Under the pieces are notes generated by a model. The model did no database searches. It saw only the letters and a list, made by a program, of their open reading frames with translations, and had not been told where the DNA came from. The translations under genes were made by a program, and so were the position numbers. Of a stretch of DNA of 64,000 nt, positions 1-8,682 are shown piece after piece (position 1 is the stretch's first letter; each line of letters starts with the position of its first letter). Source of the DNA: Bacillus sp. Cs-700 (lineage in GTDB: Bacteria; Bacillota; Bacilli; Bacillales; Guptibacillaceae). The DNA is taken from the NCBI RefSeq assembly GCF_011082085.1, contig NZ_CP041063.1:1984001-2048000 (forward strand). Reading direction: 5' to 3'.

Positions 1-318
1 GGTGCAGGCGGTTTAATTCGTGCGTATGGCCAATCCGTCTCAGAAGGTCTAAACGCGACGGGAATCGTCGAGCGAAAATTGATGACGAAAATAACAACTC
101 AAATTGATTATACTTTATTAGGTAAAGTCGAAAACGAAATCCGTTCATCGAATTATTTATTAGATGATATTGCTTATTTGGAGAATGTATCGTTCACCGT
201 ATTGGCAAATAGTGGGGATGAGGAATTATTTATCGAATGGATTACAAATTTAACAAATGGAAAATGTGAAGTCACTATTCACGACCAGACTTATATCGAA
301 GTAGATGTCGTTAATTAG
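1..318 (+). CDS. YvyE/YigZ (IMPACT) family protein, C-terminal part
   Basis: The reading frame is open from base 1 to a TAA at 316-318, so the start lies outside the window and about 105 residues remain. The first residues read GAGGLIRAYGQSVSEGL, the conserved end of the YigZ/IMPACT N-terminal domain. A C-terminal ferredoxin-like domain of about 70 residues follows, as in full YvyE/YigZ proteins of about 210 residues. The TTG at 79 is internal, because the conserved domain continues upstream of it. Family members are small cytosolic proteins linked to translation stress, but the biochemical role in Bacillus is not settled. In Bacillus subtilis a yvyE gene also lies near tagO, which agrees with the next gene here. 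Confidence 0.88.
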   Translation, partial: GAGGLIRAYGQSVSEGLNATGIVERKLMTKITTQIDYTLLGKVENEIRSSNYLLDDIAYLENVSFTVLANSGDEELFIEWITNLTNGKCEVTIHDQTYIEVDVVN

Positions 319-368
319 AAATAAATACAGTTAAAATTCATAAATAATTTACAAACTTTTTCCCTCAT

Positions 369-395
369 TTGACATTATTTTTGATATCATAATGA
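369..395 (+). promoter_or_regulatory. weak candidate promoter for tagO
   Basis: A perfect TTGACA lies at 369-374 and a weak -10-like TAATGA at 390-395, with a 15-nt spacer that is shorter than ideal. It is the only sigma-A-like -35 box seen in the 193-bp gap before tagO. The -10 assignment is doubtful. Confidence 0.25.
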
Positions 396-511
396 AGTAT
401 GTGATCTTTGTCGAAGCATATAACTAAGATAATACGAAATAGCATAGTACGCGTTTTCAATTCTGCTATAAAGGGAAATGTGTCATAAATGCTGATAAAG
501 TAGGTGAAAAA

Positions 512-1579
512 ATGCCAACCTGGCTTGACCTAAGCATCGCATTCTTAATTGCACTCGTAACAACCATTGCGATTACTCCATTAGTCATTAAATTCGCTAT
601 AAAAATCGGGGTAGTTGATCAGCCAAATAACCGAAAAGTTCATAAGAAGTTAATGCCAAGATTAGGTGGACTAGCGATCATTATTGGTTTTTTCTTCGGT
701 TATCTTTACTTATCACAATTTTTTGATACACCATTACGCCTCATTCTAGGTGCCGTTATCATCATCATTGTTGGTGTTCTTGATGATAAATATACCCTAT
801 CAGCCAAGGTTAAATTTATTGCTCAGATATTGGCCGCCATTCTTGTGGTTAGTTCTGGTCTTACAATTGAGTTCGTTTCACTTCCATTTATAGGTAAAAT
901 CGAACTCGGTATGGCTAGCTATGTTGTTACAATTCTTTGGATTGTCGGCGTAACTAACGCCATAAACCTTATTGATGGACTGGACGGATTGGCTGCTGGA
1001 GTTTCAACCATTGCCCTTTCTTCAATTTTTGCCGTAGCGATTTTAAACAACAGTCTATACGTTGCAGCGATTTCCCTTGTATTAATTGGCGGTTCTATCG
1101 GATTCCTGGTCTTTAATTTCCATCCTGCTAAAATATTTATGGGAGATACCGGGGCATTGTTTCTTGGGTACATGATTTCCATTTTATCTGTTATCGGCTT
1201 TTTCAAGAGTGTCGCTATTTTTAGTTTTTTATTGCCCGTCTTAATTCTTGCCATTCCTATTTTCGATACATTTTTCGCCATCTTTAGACGTATTAAAAAC
1301 AAACAAAATATATCTGCTCCAGACAAGGCACACCTTCATCATAATTTGTTAGCTCTAGGATTTGGACATAGAGGAACCGTATTAATGATTTATGTAATGG
1401 GGATTTCTTGTGGGGTTGCTGCTGTAGTCTTTACATCATCAACGTTATGGGGATCTTTCTTCATCATCATCTTGCTGTTATTTATGATTCAATTTACTTC
1501 TGAATTAGTTGGTCAGTTAAATAATAAGCGTACTCCCCTCATTACCACGATTAAGAAATTGCTTACCCTAATCAATTGA
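512..1579 (+). CDS. tagO: undecaprenyl-phosphate GlcNAc-1-phosphate transferase (TagO/WecA family)
   Basis: A polytopic membrane enzyme of 355 residues in the MraY/WecA family. It transfers GlcNAc-1-phosphate from UDP-GlcNAc to undecaprenyl phosphate, the first step of teichoic and teichuronic acid linkage units and of many wall polysaccharides. The sequence shows the DD pair at residues 91-92, NLIDGLDGL at 152-160 (Mg and catalytic Asp region), FMGDTG near 209-214 and the cytosolic HLHH motif near residue 275. About ten hydrophobic segments are visible. The start follows a GTAGGTGAAAAA ribosome site. It converges on the polysaccharide cluster and shares a bidirectional terminator with it. 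That cluster has no initiating sugar-phosphate transferase of its own, so TagO probably primes its lipid-linked unit (inference). Confidence 0.95.
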   Translation: MPTWLDLSIAFLIALVTTIAITPLVIKFAIKIGVVDQPNNRKVHKKLMPRLGGLAIIIGFFFGYLYLSQFFDTPLRLILGAVIIIIVGVLDDKYTLSAKVKFIAQILAAILVVSSGLTIEFVSLPFIGKIELGMASYVVTILWIVGVTNAINLIDGLDGLAAGVSTIALSSIFAVAILNNSLYVAAISLVLIGGSIGFLVFNFHPAKIFMGDTGALFLGYMISILSVIGFFKSVAIFSFLLPVLILAIPIFDTFFAIFRRIKNKQNISAPDKAHLHHNLLALGFGHRGTVLMIYVMGISCGVAAVVFTSSTLWGSFFIIILLLFMIQFTSELVGQLNNKRTPLITTIKKLLTLIN

Positions 1580-1580
1580 A

Positions 1581-1617
1581 AAAACAGGCTTTGAATAAAT
1601 TCAAAGCCTGTTTTTTC
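1581..1617. terminator. bidirectional rho-independent terminator
   Basis: A perfect 13-bp stem (1583-1595 with 1600-1612) and a 4-nt loop, with a run of T on the + side and a run of A on the other. It sits between the convergent ends of tagO and the polymerase gene and can serve both. Confidence 0.9.
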
Positions 1618-1619
1618 TT

Positions 1620-3782
1620 TTATTCTTTTCTCAAGAATTCTGGAATAAGTAAAAGTGTAACACTAAGCGCAATACCAATTAACAATCCGAAGATTGTCCT
1701 TTGTAACGGATCACCAGCCGTTGTTGAAACGGTAACAGGTTTATTAATCAAAGTGTCTCGCATGTTCAATAAATTCAATTCCAGCTCATAGATGAACTGT
1801 TCCTTATCAACCATTGATTCCCCGTTGTCAGGAAGCTCTTGAAGTCTTTTGATCTTCTCATTAAAGAAAGCCGTACGCTCTTCTTTCACTTTATCGCTTT
1901 CAGAAATAAATGCTTGTGTAATCTCCATTAATGTATCTGAGACTAACTTTTCATCATTACCATCCAAGCGTAGAGTTAACAATTTACCAGGCTCTTCACC
2001 GACTACAAAATTATCCGCAATATCTTCCACTGGCATTGAAAAACCATACTCTTCATCTAGCTGTCTAAGATAAGCCGCATTTGTTAAATAGTCCTTCACA
2101 GTACCTGCCTCAGTAATTCTGTCATATTCAAAATTCCCAAGTGCGATTTCCGATTTAGCTGAATAACCCACTGGAGATGAGTATTCCATGATATAGGATA
2201 TACCAGCAGTGAGTATAGGCAATAGTAAAAATAACCAGAAATACTTTTTAAACCTTTCACTAATCGTTTTTGAATATTTTTTTAACATTTCTTTGTTACC
2301 TCCTGCACCCCTAGGTGGCTCATTAATTGTTTGTTGGGTAACTTTCGTATTCCTGAAATAATAAGTAATAAACCCAATACTAAAAGCGAAAAGCATCCAG
2401 TGGTAATTTAAAGCAAGTACGGAACTTGGACTAATACTCGCCATAGCAAACACGAATAGACTAATGGTCAACGTTTGAGCAATCATTTTTTCATTTTCAT
2501 CCATCGTTCTCTTAGAAATTCGATAGAGTAAAATGAGTAAGGAAAGGTACATCGCAAGATATCCACCAAATACAATGGCCCCGTAGTTGACTAGAATTTC
2601 ACCCCACCAATTATGTACATTGGAAAAGACTCCAATCGGAAAGATCGGCTCATTCTTCAAGAAATAATCAGCATTACCAGCTCCTACGCCAAAACCCATA
2701 CTTTCTGCAAAATAATATTGAACGTTTTTCAGGATGTTCGCTCGTATATCAAGAGAACCTCCTTCACTTCGCTGGAAATTAGTTGAAATGAAGTTTGTCA
2801 CTAACGTCATAACTTTATTATAGAATAAGAATGATACAGCTATGACAGATAGCACACCACTGAATACAAAAATCCTTCTTGTTGTTTTTTCACTGTAAAG
2901 AATAAACCATCCTCCAAAACCGATGAGTATTGAAATATAATTGGCTCTGGAATTCGTGAGGTAAATGAGATAAATTGTTATAGCAATTAAAGTAAAGCCA
3001 ATTAGTTTTATCAGAAGAGGACGACGATGTTTCATGAAAAACCAGACAAAGAACATACTTATAACTAGATAGCTTGCGTAGTCATTTTCATTTCCAAAAA
3101 CAGCTGTTGGTACTCCCTGCATATAGTACGGCAAGTCATTGATGCGTGATAAGCTAAGATGTTGCTCTGTAAAGTGGTTCCACAGTCCAAGACCTATAAG
3201 TCCAATGTAGACAACAATCCATATATAGAAAAAAGCTAAATAATTCTTCATCTTTTTAAAATAGAAAGTAACTAGCACAATGAGTGACAATCCCGTAAAA
3301 AGATAAAAGAGGTTTCTGATGCCGTATGTTATGGACGGCGCCCATGTAAGAGAGAGACATGCATACAAAAACCAGAAAATAAGGAAAACAAATATTGGCT
3401 TCGTTCTAATTAATCCCCAATCGAAGAAAGATTTATTTCGTATGTAGATAATTGTACTTATTCCAATGATCAATAGATAAAATACTCTAAAAGGAAAAAG
3501 ACCTATTGGACCTATATTTAGGACAATAGCGGGCCCAATAAAAGAACTAGCAATTAGAAAATACATAACAGAATCTTTAAACGTTAGAGATGAGAAGACT
3601 CCTTGTCTGATCAGCTTCGTAAGTGTAAGAACAAATACAATACCGACTGCTGTAATGGCTGCTAATTTCTTATTTTGAACTAATAATTCAGGCACTAATA
3701 GAAAACTCACTAGAGCAGAAAGAAATACTGCAATAACGACCTGACTAAACGTCTTTCGAAACAAATAAAGCATCCCATTCAT
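1620..3782 (-). CDS. O-antigen polymerase/ligase (Wzy-like) read in one frame with a Wzz-like chain-length domain
   Basis: One uninterrupted frame of 720 residues. I start it at ATG 3782 because an AAGGAGGAGGTG site precedes it; the frame is open further upstream. Residues 1 to about 490 have a dozen or so hydrophobic segments and a large loop with the RANYIS-type segment of O-antigen ligase/polymerase (Wzy_C) proteins, which join repeat units on the outer face of the membrane. The last 222 residues have a membrane helix, an extracytoplasmic alpha/beta region and a second helix, as in Wzz/YveK-type co-polymerases that set chain length. The join contains a perfect ribosome site followed by ATG at 2288, so the Wzz-like part may also be made alone. 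A single-base frame change near the join would give two ordinary genes. This is the last gene of the cluster. Confidence 0.85.
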   Translation of the reverse strand: MNGMLYLFRKTFSQVVIAVFLSALVSFLLVPELLVQNKKLAAITAVGIVFVLTLTKLIRQGVFSSLTFKDSVMYFLIASSFIGPAIVLNIGPIGLFPFRVFYLLIIGISTIIYIRNKSFFDWGLIRTKPIFVFLIFWFLYACLSLTWAPSITYGIRNLFYLFTGLSLIVLVTFYFKKMKNYLAFFYIWIVVYIGLIGLGLWNHFTEQHLSLSRINDLPYYMQGVPTAVFGNENDYASYLVISMFFVWFFMKHRRPLLIKLIGFTLIAITIYLIYLTNSRANYISILIGFGGWFILYSEKTTRRIFVFSGVLSVIAVSFLFYNKVMTLVTNFISTNFQRSEGGSLDIRANILKNVQYYFAESMGFGVGAGNADYFLKNEPIFPIGVFSNVHNWWGEILVNYGAIVFGGYLAMYLSLLILLYRISKRTMDENEKMIAQTLTISLFVFAMASISPSSVLALNYHWMLFAFSIGFITYYFRNTKVTQQTINEPPRGAGGNKEMLKKYSKTISERFKKYFWLFLLLPILTAGISYIMEYSSPVGYSAKSEIALGNFEYDRITEAGTVKDYLTNAAYLRQLDEEYGFSMPVEDIADNFVVGEEPGKLLTLRLDGNDEKLVSDTLMEITQAFISESDKVKEERTAFFNEKIKRLQELPDNGESMVDKEQFIYELELNLLNMRDTLINKPVTVSTTAGDPLQRTIFGLLIGIALSVTLLLIPEFLRKE
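2286..2304 (-). promoter_or_regulatory. internal ribosome binding site for the Wzz-like domain
   Basis: AGGAGGT (complement of 2298-2304) lies 9 nt before an in-frame ATG (complement of 2286-2288) that begins MLKKYSK, just ahead of the first membrane helix of the Wzz-like region. The shifted frame just upstream contains TAA TGA. This is what two adjacent genes look like after loss of a stop or a one-base frame change. Confidence 0.75.
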
Positions 3783-4042
3783 TTGATTCACCTCCTCCTT
3801 ATGTCTATATCGATTCGGCAAATGCGTGAATCTTTTGACAGGAATTTGTCGAACAATCAAATTAAATTATTCCACTTCATATAACATTTTTCAACATCGT
3901 TTGTAATTATCATCGGTCAACAAATCAACTAAACCCAATCCCATTTTTGAGACAGTCACTTCAAAATCTGCACCTTCCACTTCTACTCGTTATCATCGTG
4001 CCCAAAGCTGTATCTCTTTTATCTTCAACTGAAAGTTTCTAG

Positions 4043-4969
4043 CTAGATTAATTCCCGAAGAACTTTCTTTGATTCAAGGATATTTTTGTATGTTGGAATC
4101 GTATTACGATGATCGCGATGCCCAATTAACTGAGGTTTCAATTGAAAGTAATACTCGTTATCTTCAAAGTGTTTTTCGACAAAATTAAGGTAGTCCTGAA
4201 TATTAGTTTCAATATATACTTCAGCTTTTTTGCCCTCACCAAAAACCAACCCATTCAAATGATTCATAATTGGTAGGAAATAAAAACGGGTTTGCTGAGA
4301 CTTGTAGTAGTGCAACAAGCTAACTTTCTCATTATACACTTCTGTAATATCAAGAATCCGATTAGAATAAACGGGAGAAATAGGATTTTGTACTTCATAC
4401 ATCATTAAATGAACATGATCTAATACTCCATTTTGTTCCTTCGCTAACTCATAAAGCTTTTTACTAACAGCATAATGATCAGTATGAGTATCAATAATTG
4501 AAGGGAAGAATACAACATCTGGATTCAATCGACTCATAATAGAACCTAATTCTACAGCCAAATCTGTTGTTAATAATTCTGAATCACAGGCGCTTAAAAA
4601 GTGTAATTGATTTAGTGGGAGTCCAATTTTCTTAGCAACGGTCTCTGCTTCTTTCTTCCGCTCTATAATAATCTCTTCGCCTTGCAAACCTATCGAACCA
4701 CGCTTGTTGCTCTGAGTTAAGTAAGCAATATGAACTTCTTTTCCTTCTTTTAAATACTTTAAAATCGCCCCGCCACACCCGATCATATCATCATCTACAT
4801 GTGGAGCTAACACAAGAATTTTTTCGCCCGGAAGACTTGTTACAAGTTGATTTCTTTCTACTATTCTTTCTCTATTGGAATTAATAAAATCCTTAGAGAA
4901 TTTGTTATTCCTGCTGTTATATGTTTTTAACAGTAACGGTTTAAGGCTTCGTTTTAACGTTGAAAGCAT
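4043..4969 (-). CDS. PIG-L/LmbE family deacetylase
   Basis: A predicted zinc-dependent N-acetyl-sugar deacetylase of 308 residues. The metal motif appears as APHVDDD at residues 55-61 (family AHPDDE), followed by a Rossmann-like alpha/beta domain. The second metal site HTDH lies at 162-165. The ATG at 4969 is preferred because GAGGGAGGAAAGAG precedes it; the longer frame runs into the upstream gene. It lies in the polysaccharide cluster directly after the GNAT gene, so a role in removing acetyl groups from an amino-sugar precursor or lipid-linked intermediate is likely. No signal peptide is visible, which suggests cytosolic action. The exact substrate cannot be read from the sequence. Confidence 0.85.
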   Translation of the reverse strand: MLSTLKRSLKPLLLKTYNSRNNKFSKDFINSNRERIVERNQLVTSLPGEKILVLAPHVDDDMIGCGGAILKYLKEGKEVHIAYLTQSNKRGSIGLQGEEIIIERKKEAETVAKKIGLPLNQLHFLSACDSELLTTDLAVELGSIMSRLNPDVVFFPSIIDTHTDHYAVSKKLYELAKEQNGVLDHVHLMMYEVQNPISPVYSNRILDITEVYNEKVSLLHYYKSQQTRFYFLPIMNHLNGLVFGEGKKAEVYIETNIQDYLNFVEKHFEDNEYYFQLKPQLIGHRDHRNTIPTYKNILESKKVLRELI

Positions 4970-4985
4970 GCTCTTTCCTCCCTCT

Positions 4986-6008
4986 CTATGCTGTATCCGC
5001 ATCTCCAGCGCTTATATACCAGTCTCCGAATTCATTCTGATCATCGTTAAGTTGATTAACAGCGAATTTGATTGCGGTTTTTCGCTTTAAAAAACCTAAA
5101 CTTAAAAACGAAAAATTCACTTCAGTTTTCTCATATGACCATATTTTTACGATATCAAGATTCTTAGAGCGCAAATAAGCTGAAAGAACTCGCATGATTT
5201 TCTTCTGATTTACCTCTTCTCTCATAACACATTCCAATATTGTCCCTACGGTTCTCTGACCATGCTTGTTTTTTCGTATTATGAAAAATCCAACGATCGC
5301 ACCGTCTACTTCTACTACTAATTTTTCATATTTAGATTCTGGTTTCTCGCTGTATTTCCATTCTAAAAATTCTTTACTTCGCCTTTGATGGGTTCGAGTT
5401 TTTAATGAAGTCTCAATAAAATCCACAATTCTATCATCAAACTGCCTTACTTCTGAAATGGTCATGTTCGGTGGCAGTCGATTGTTTTTATACATGTTAT
5501 CTTTTACAATTAACAACTGTCTAAGAACAGGGATTGATGGAAAGAGGTGTTTGTAATTCAATATTTTCATTCGATTTGAAATTGAATAGATTTCTTCCCA
5601 CCCTAATTTATTCAATGGAGGAAATGAATTTTGATTGGGAAACGTCATTATTTTTTTTACGCCCATCTTTTTTAAATGCTCAATGGCCATTTGATTTAAC
5701 TTCTTGTAAATCCCCATTCCTCTATAAGTTTCATCTACCATAGAATCGACGGATTGTGCCCCTTTAATCGTTTGCTCGTCTCGACAAAGGTCGGTTAGTA
5801 AAACGACGCGAGAACCTACCATCTCATTTTCCGAATTAAATGCACAAAAGATAACGGCTGGGTTATGAACGTTATTAAATTTCCATTGGAAATAGCTTAA
5901 GGAGATTTCCTTATTAAAAACTCGTTTATATAGGTTCACATATTTGTGGTAATCCTCTTCTTCATATAAACGATAGGAGATGTTATTTTGGGTCAACGAT
6001 CCGTTCAA
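4986..6008 (-). CDS. GNAT-family N-acetyltransferase of the polysaccharide cluster
   Basis: 340 residues. The N-terminal half is a GNAT fold with the acetyl-CoA loop seen as YRGMGIYKKL. The second half begins with an RTHQRRSKEFLEWKYSE-like segment and resembles another GNAT-like domain, so this may be a double-GNAT protein of the kind found in capsule and exopolysaccharide clusters. The start is TTG at 6008, which overlaps the flippase stop in TTGA and has an AAGGAAAGG ribosome site. The four-base overlap indicates translational coupling. It probably acetylates or aminoacylates a sugar amino group together with the adjacent PIG-L deacetylase (inference). Substrate unknown. Confidence 0.75.
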   Translation of the reverse strand: MNGSLTQNNISYRLYEEEDYHKYVNLYKRVFNKEISLSYFQWKFNNVHNPAVIFCAFNSENEMVGSRVVLLTDLCRDEQTIKGAQSVDSMVDETYRGMGIYKKLNQMAIEHLKKMGVKKIMTFPNQNSFPPLNKLGWEEIYSISNRMKILNYKHLFPSIPVLRQLLIVKDNMYKNNRLPPNMTISEVRQFDDRIVDFIETSLKTRTHQRRSKEFLEWKYSEKPESKYEKLVVEVDGAIVGFFIIRKNKHGQRTVGTILECVMREEVNQKKIMRVLSAYLRSKNLDIVKIWSYEKTEVNFSFLSLGFLKRKTAIKFAVNQLNDDQNEFGDWYISAGDADTA

Positions 6009-7483
6009 CTGCCTTTCCTTTTCAATCTTCCTATTAGCTTGTTCTTTTCCTCTGTAATCACACCCATCATCAACAACGAAATAAGGTACAAGAATACTCC
6101 TATACTTATTTGTATCGCCAATAGAAATGGAACGTTTTCGATTGGAAGGTAATTCCCAGAGAATACGCCTACTCCCATGATGGAAGATGAAAGTATAATC
6201 TTAATATGATCACCAGAGAACTTAATTCTTAAATCAGTTAGATGATTTGTTTTATAATATGATAGTGCGAAATAGACAAAATAAGCGATTAATGTTGCAC
6301 AAGCAGCCCCCATATAACCATACAGCGGTATAAAGATAAGGTTTAACACAATGTTCGTTCCTGCTGCTACAAGTGAGATATTTGCTATTTCCTTACTTTT
6401 CTTAACAAGCTCAAGGCTTTTATTTAAATATTGTCTTATTCCAAGAAACAAGAAACCAAATGACACAATCGGAATAATCACAAAGCCTTCTTGGAAATCA
6501 TTTTTAATAAAAAGCGAAGTGATGTGATTTGATACGACGGATAGACCGATAACTGCTGGAAGAATGAGCATAAAAAAGTACTTAAAAATGTTATTTAAAA
6601 CCTGATTCACTTCAGAAGTCGTACCCGTACGGTGTTTTCTAAATAAAATCGGTTCAGCGGTCGACATGAAGATCGTAATAAGTGGCATCATGATTTGCTG
6701 TGCAAATGAATAATTAATAGAGTAAATCCCTACTTCACTACTGTCTCTTAAAAACTCAAGCATATAGCGATCGGACAAAGTTAACAGCCAGTGTACGCCA
6801 AGAATTAAAATAAAAGGTAATCCATAAAGAAAATATTCCTTCACATACGCCAGGTCTACAGAAGTTATTTTTATGATTCGCATGTGCTTCTTTTCTTTTA
6901 GTAGTACGATAACTGTATAAATGACATCTGATATGATCGTCGCTAAAAGAATCGCACCGATGCTTAAATTGAAATAATTCAATAAGAATAGAAACGTACC
7001 AAAACGAATGAGAATGGTTATTGTGGTTAAGATTGTCGCAAATCTCGCTTTTCGATTCGCTCTAAGGTACGAAAAGAAGAAAGAGTGCAAATTGGCAGAG
7101 AACAAAAGCACAATGGTTAACCAAAGATATTCGCTTGGAATAATGCGATTAACTACTCCTAACGCACTCATGATATAAAGGAGAATCGCTATGATTGAGA
7201 TAATTGCCGTTAATGCTACAATTGAAACGGTTATTAACTGCTTTTCTTTTGGGTCATTTTCATCATTTGTATAGTAACGAATAAAAGCAACATTTATCCA
7301 GTTAACCGATATGATTCCTAATAATCCAACTGAGGCATTAATTAAGCTATACTGTCCATACTCAGCTGTAGTGAAATTGCTGGTAAAAATCGGTACGAGC
7401 ATAAAACCAACGATCATTGGTACAATGTATGTAATTGCGTAGTACACTAAATCATGCAAAAAGGATTGTTCTTTATTGCTCAT
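6005..7483 (-). CDS. Wzx-type polysaccharide flippase (MOP superfamily)
   Basis: About 14 transmembrane segments over 492 residues, with the polysaccharide biosynthesis C-terminal pattern in the second half (WLLTLSDRYMLEFL, then the NKSLELVKKSKE loop). Family members flip undecaprenyl-linked repeat units across the membrane for Wzy polymerisation. I choose ATG 7483 (MSNKEQS) because CGAGGAGC precedes it. The longer frame to 7555 would run into the LCP terminator. It is the first gene after that terminator, so it depends on readthrough or on a promoter inside 7484-7556. It overlaps the GNAT gene by four bases. Confidence 0.9.
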   Translation of the reverse strand: MSNKEQSFLHDLVYYAITYIVPMIVGFMLVPIFTSNFTTAEYGQYSLINASVGLLGIISVNWINVAFIRYYTNDENDPKEKQLITVSIVALTAIISIIAILLYIMSALGVVNRIIPSEYLWLTIVLLFSANLHSFFFSYLRANRKARFATILTTITILIRFGTFLFLLNYFNLSIGAILLATIISDVIYTVIVLLKEKKHMRIIKITSVDLAYVKEYFLYGLPFILILGVHWLLTLSDRYMLEFLRDSSEVGIYSINYSFAQQIMMPLITIFMSTAEPILFRKHRTGTTSEVNQVLNNIFKYFFMLILPAVIGLSVVSNHITSLFIKNDFQEGFVIIPIVSFGFLFLGIRQYLNKSLELVKKSKEIANISLVAAGTNIVLNLIFIPLYGYMGAACATLIAYFVYFALSYYKTNHLTDLRIKFSGDHIKIILSSSIMGVGVFSGNYLPIENVPFLLAIQISIGVFLYLISLLMMGVITEEKNKLIGRLKRKGS

Positions 7484-7555
7484 GTTTGTTGCTCCTCGGT
7501 AAAAATTAATCATTGCCGTTTCATTTCTCAACAGCAATAAATGAACATGTTCCAC

Positions 7556-7593
7556 AAAAACACATCTAGGGAATTATTCCATAGATGTGTTTT
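7556..7593 (-). terminator. rho-independent terminator after the LCP gene
   Basis: A perfect 12-bp stem (7557-7568 with 7582-7593) overlaps the LCP stop codon at 7574-7576 and is followed on the minus strand by TTTTTG. It splits the cluster into an upstream sugar/GT/LCP part and a downstream Wzx-GNAT-PIG-L-Wzy part. Confidence 0.85.
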
Positions 7594-8554
7594 CATGATT
7601 CAAGTGCGTTTTTAAAACTTGCTTTATTTCAGCAACATTCTCTTCATTTGGTTCAAAGTAATAAACACCGTCTATTCGAGCATCTTGCCCGGTAAATTTG
7701 AGGTTTTCAATATCAGAAGAATTTAGCTTTGTAAACTTTTTCTGAAGCGAGAATAGCTCTGTTGCGGTTAAGTTTGTTTCAATATTTCCACTTAAGTGAT
7801 CAGCGATTTCATCAAGTTTGAATAAATTCTTAACAGATAAAGTTTTATCAAGGGCGGCGTTAATTACCTGACGCTGACGATCACTTCTTCCAAAGTCACT
7901 ATCAAATCTTCTCATACGAACATATGCCAGTGCTTCTTCACCATCAAGTTCCATTGGGCCCTCGGTAAACTGTATCTTCTTTCGATTTACTTCATCACTA
8001 TACTCCCAAAAATCAAACGGGACATCCACTTTTACTCCACCGATTTCATTAATAACACCTTTAAATCCTTCAAAATTCACCTTTGCATAATAATCAATGG
8101 GAATGTCTAAAAAGTTTTCAACCGTATTAATTGTCATATCTGGGCCACCAAAGGCATGCGCATGATTTATTTTATCCATAGAATCTCTACCGATAATTTC
8201 TACTCTTGTATCCCGGGGGATACTCACCATTTTGGCTGTTTCCTTCTGAGGATCAATTGTTAGAAGGATTAATGTGTCAGTACGGCCATGCTCGCCTCCA
8301 GTTGAATAATCTTCAACCCCCATTAAAAGGATGGAGAAAGGATCTTTGCTAATTTCCACTGCTTTATCTCGAAGCGCTGACTGTTTTCCTCTCTCTAGTT
8401 CATTATAAGTCTTTTTTGAGGCCTGATACCCTTCAACTGCTACGTATGCACCATAACCAACGACGATCATGACAACGAACAAAATAAGAAAAAAAAGATT
8501 CCGAAACAATGAACGCTTTCGACGTCTTCTGATCCTTGATTTATTTTTTGACAA
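7574..8554 (-). CDS. LCP (LytR-CpsA-Psr) family wall-polymer transferase
   Basis: 326 residues: a basic N-terminus (residues 6-18), one membrane helix at about 19-40, then the extracellular LCP domain. Conserved acidic and Arg positions are visible in HGRTDTLILLTID (R91, D93), SIPRDTRV (R114, D115, R117) and YVRMRRFDSDFGR. These residues hold the pyrophosphate of the lipid donor and Mg. LCP enzymes transfer undecaprenyl-linked anionic polymers to peptidoglycan MurNAc. The start is TTG 8554 with GAGG 8 nt upstream, and no other in-frame start is nearby. Inside this cluster it most likely anchors the ManNAc3NAcA-type polysaccharide to the wall. A strong terminator follows. Confidence 0.92.
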   Translation of the reverse strand: MSKNKSRIRRRRKRSLFRNLFFLILFVVMIVVGYGAYVAVEGYQASKKTYNELERGKQSALRDKAVEISKDPFSILLMGVEDYSTGGEHGRTDTLILLTIDPQKETAKMVSIPRDTRVEIIGRDSMDKINHAHAFGGPDMTINTVENFLDIPIDYYAKVNFEGFKGVINEIGGVKVDVPFDFWEYSDEVNRKKIQFTEGPMELDGEEALAYVRMRRFDSDFGRSDRQRQVINAALDKTLSVKNLFKLDEIADHLSGNIETNLTATELFSLQKKFTKLNSSDIENLKFTGQDARIDGVYYFEPNEENVAEIKQVLKTHLNHENTSME

Positions 8555-8682
8555 AACAAACGCCTCTTTTCATCTGTTAGATCTGCTCTATACTTCTCAT
8601 GATAAAGGTTTTCTCAAAAAATGTAACCTTTTCCTGGTAGAATGTAAGCGATGTATAGAGCAAAAGCTAACACACCTTGTGC

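Noticed and set aside
3783-4042. Possible decayed coding sequence between the PIG-L and polymerase genes
   Set aside because: A 30-codon minus-strand frame (GTG start, ending YKRC) and a neighbouring frame look protein-like, but no ribosome site, family or full-length relative can be recognised.
5635-5642. TTGGGAAA inside the GNAT gene
   Set aside because: No partner arm 44 nt away and located in coding sequence, so not counted as a third operator.
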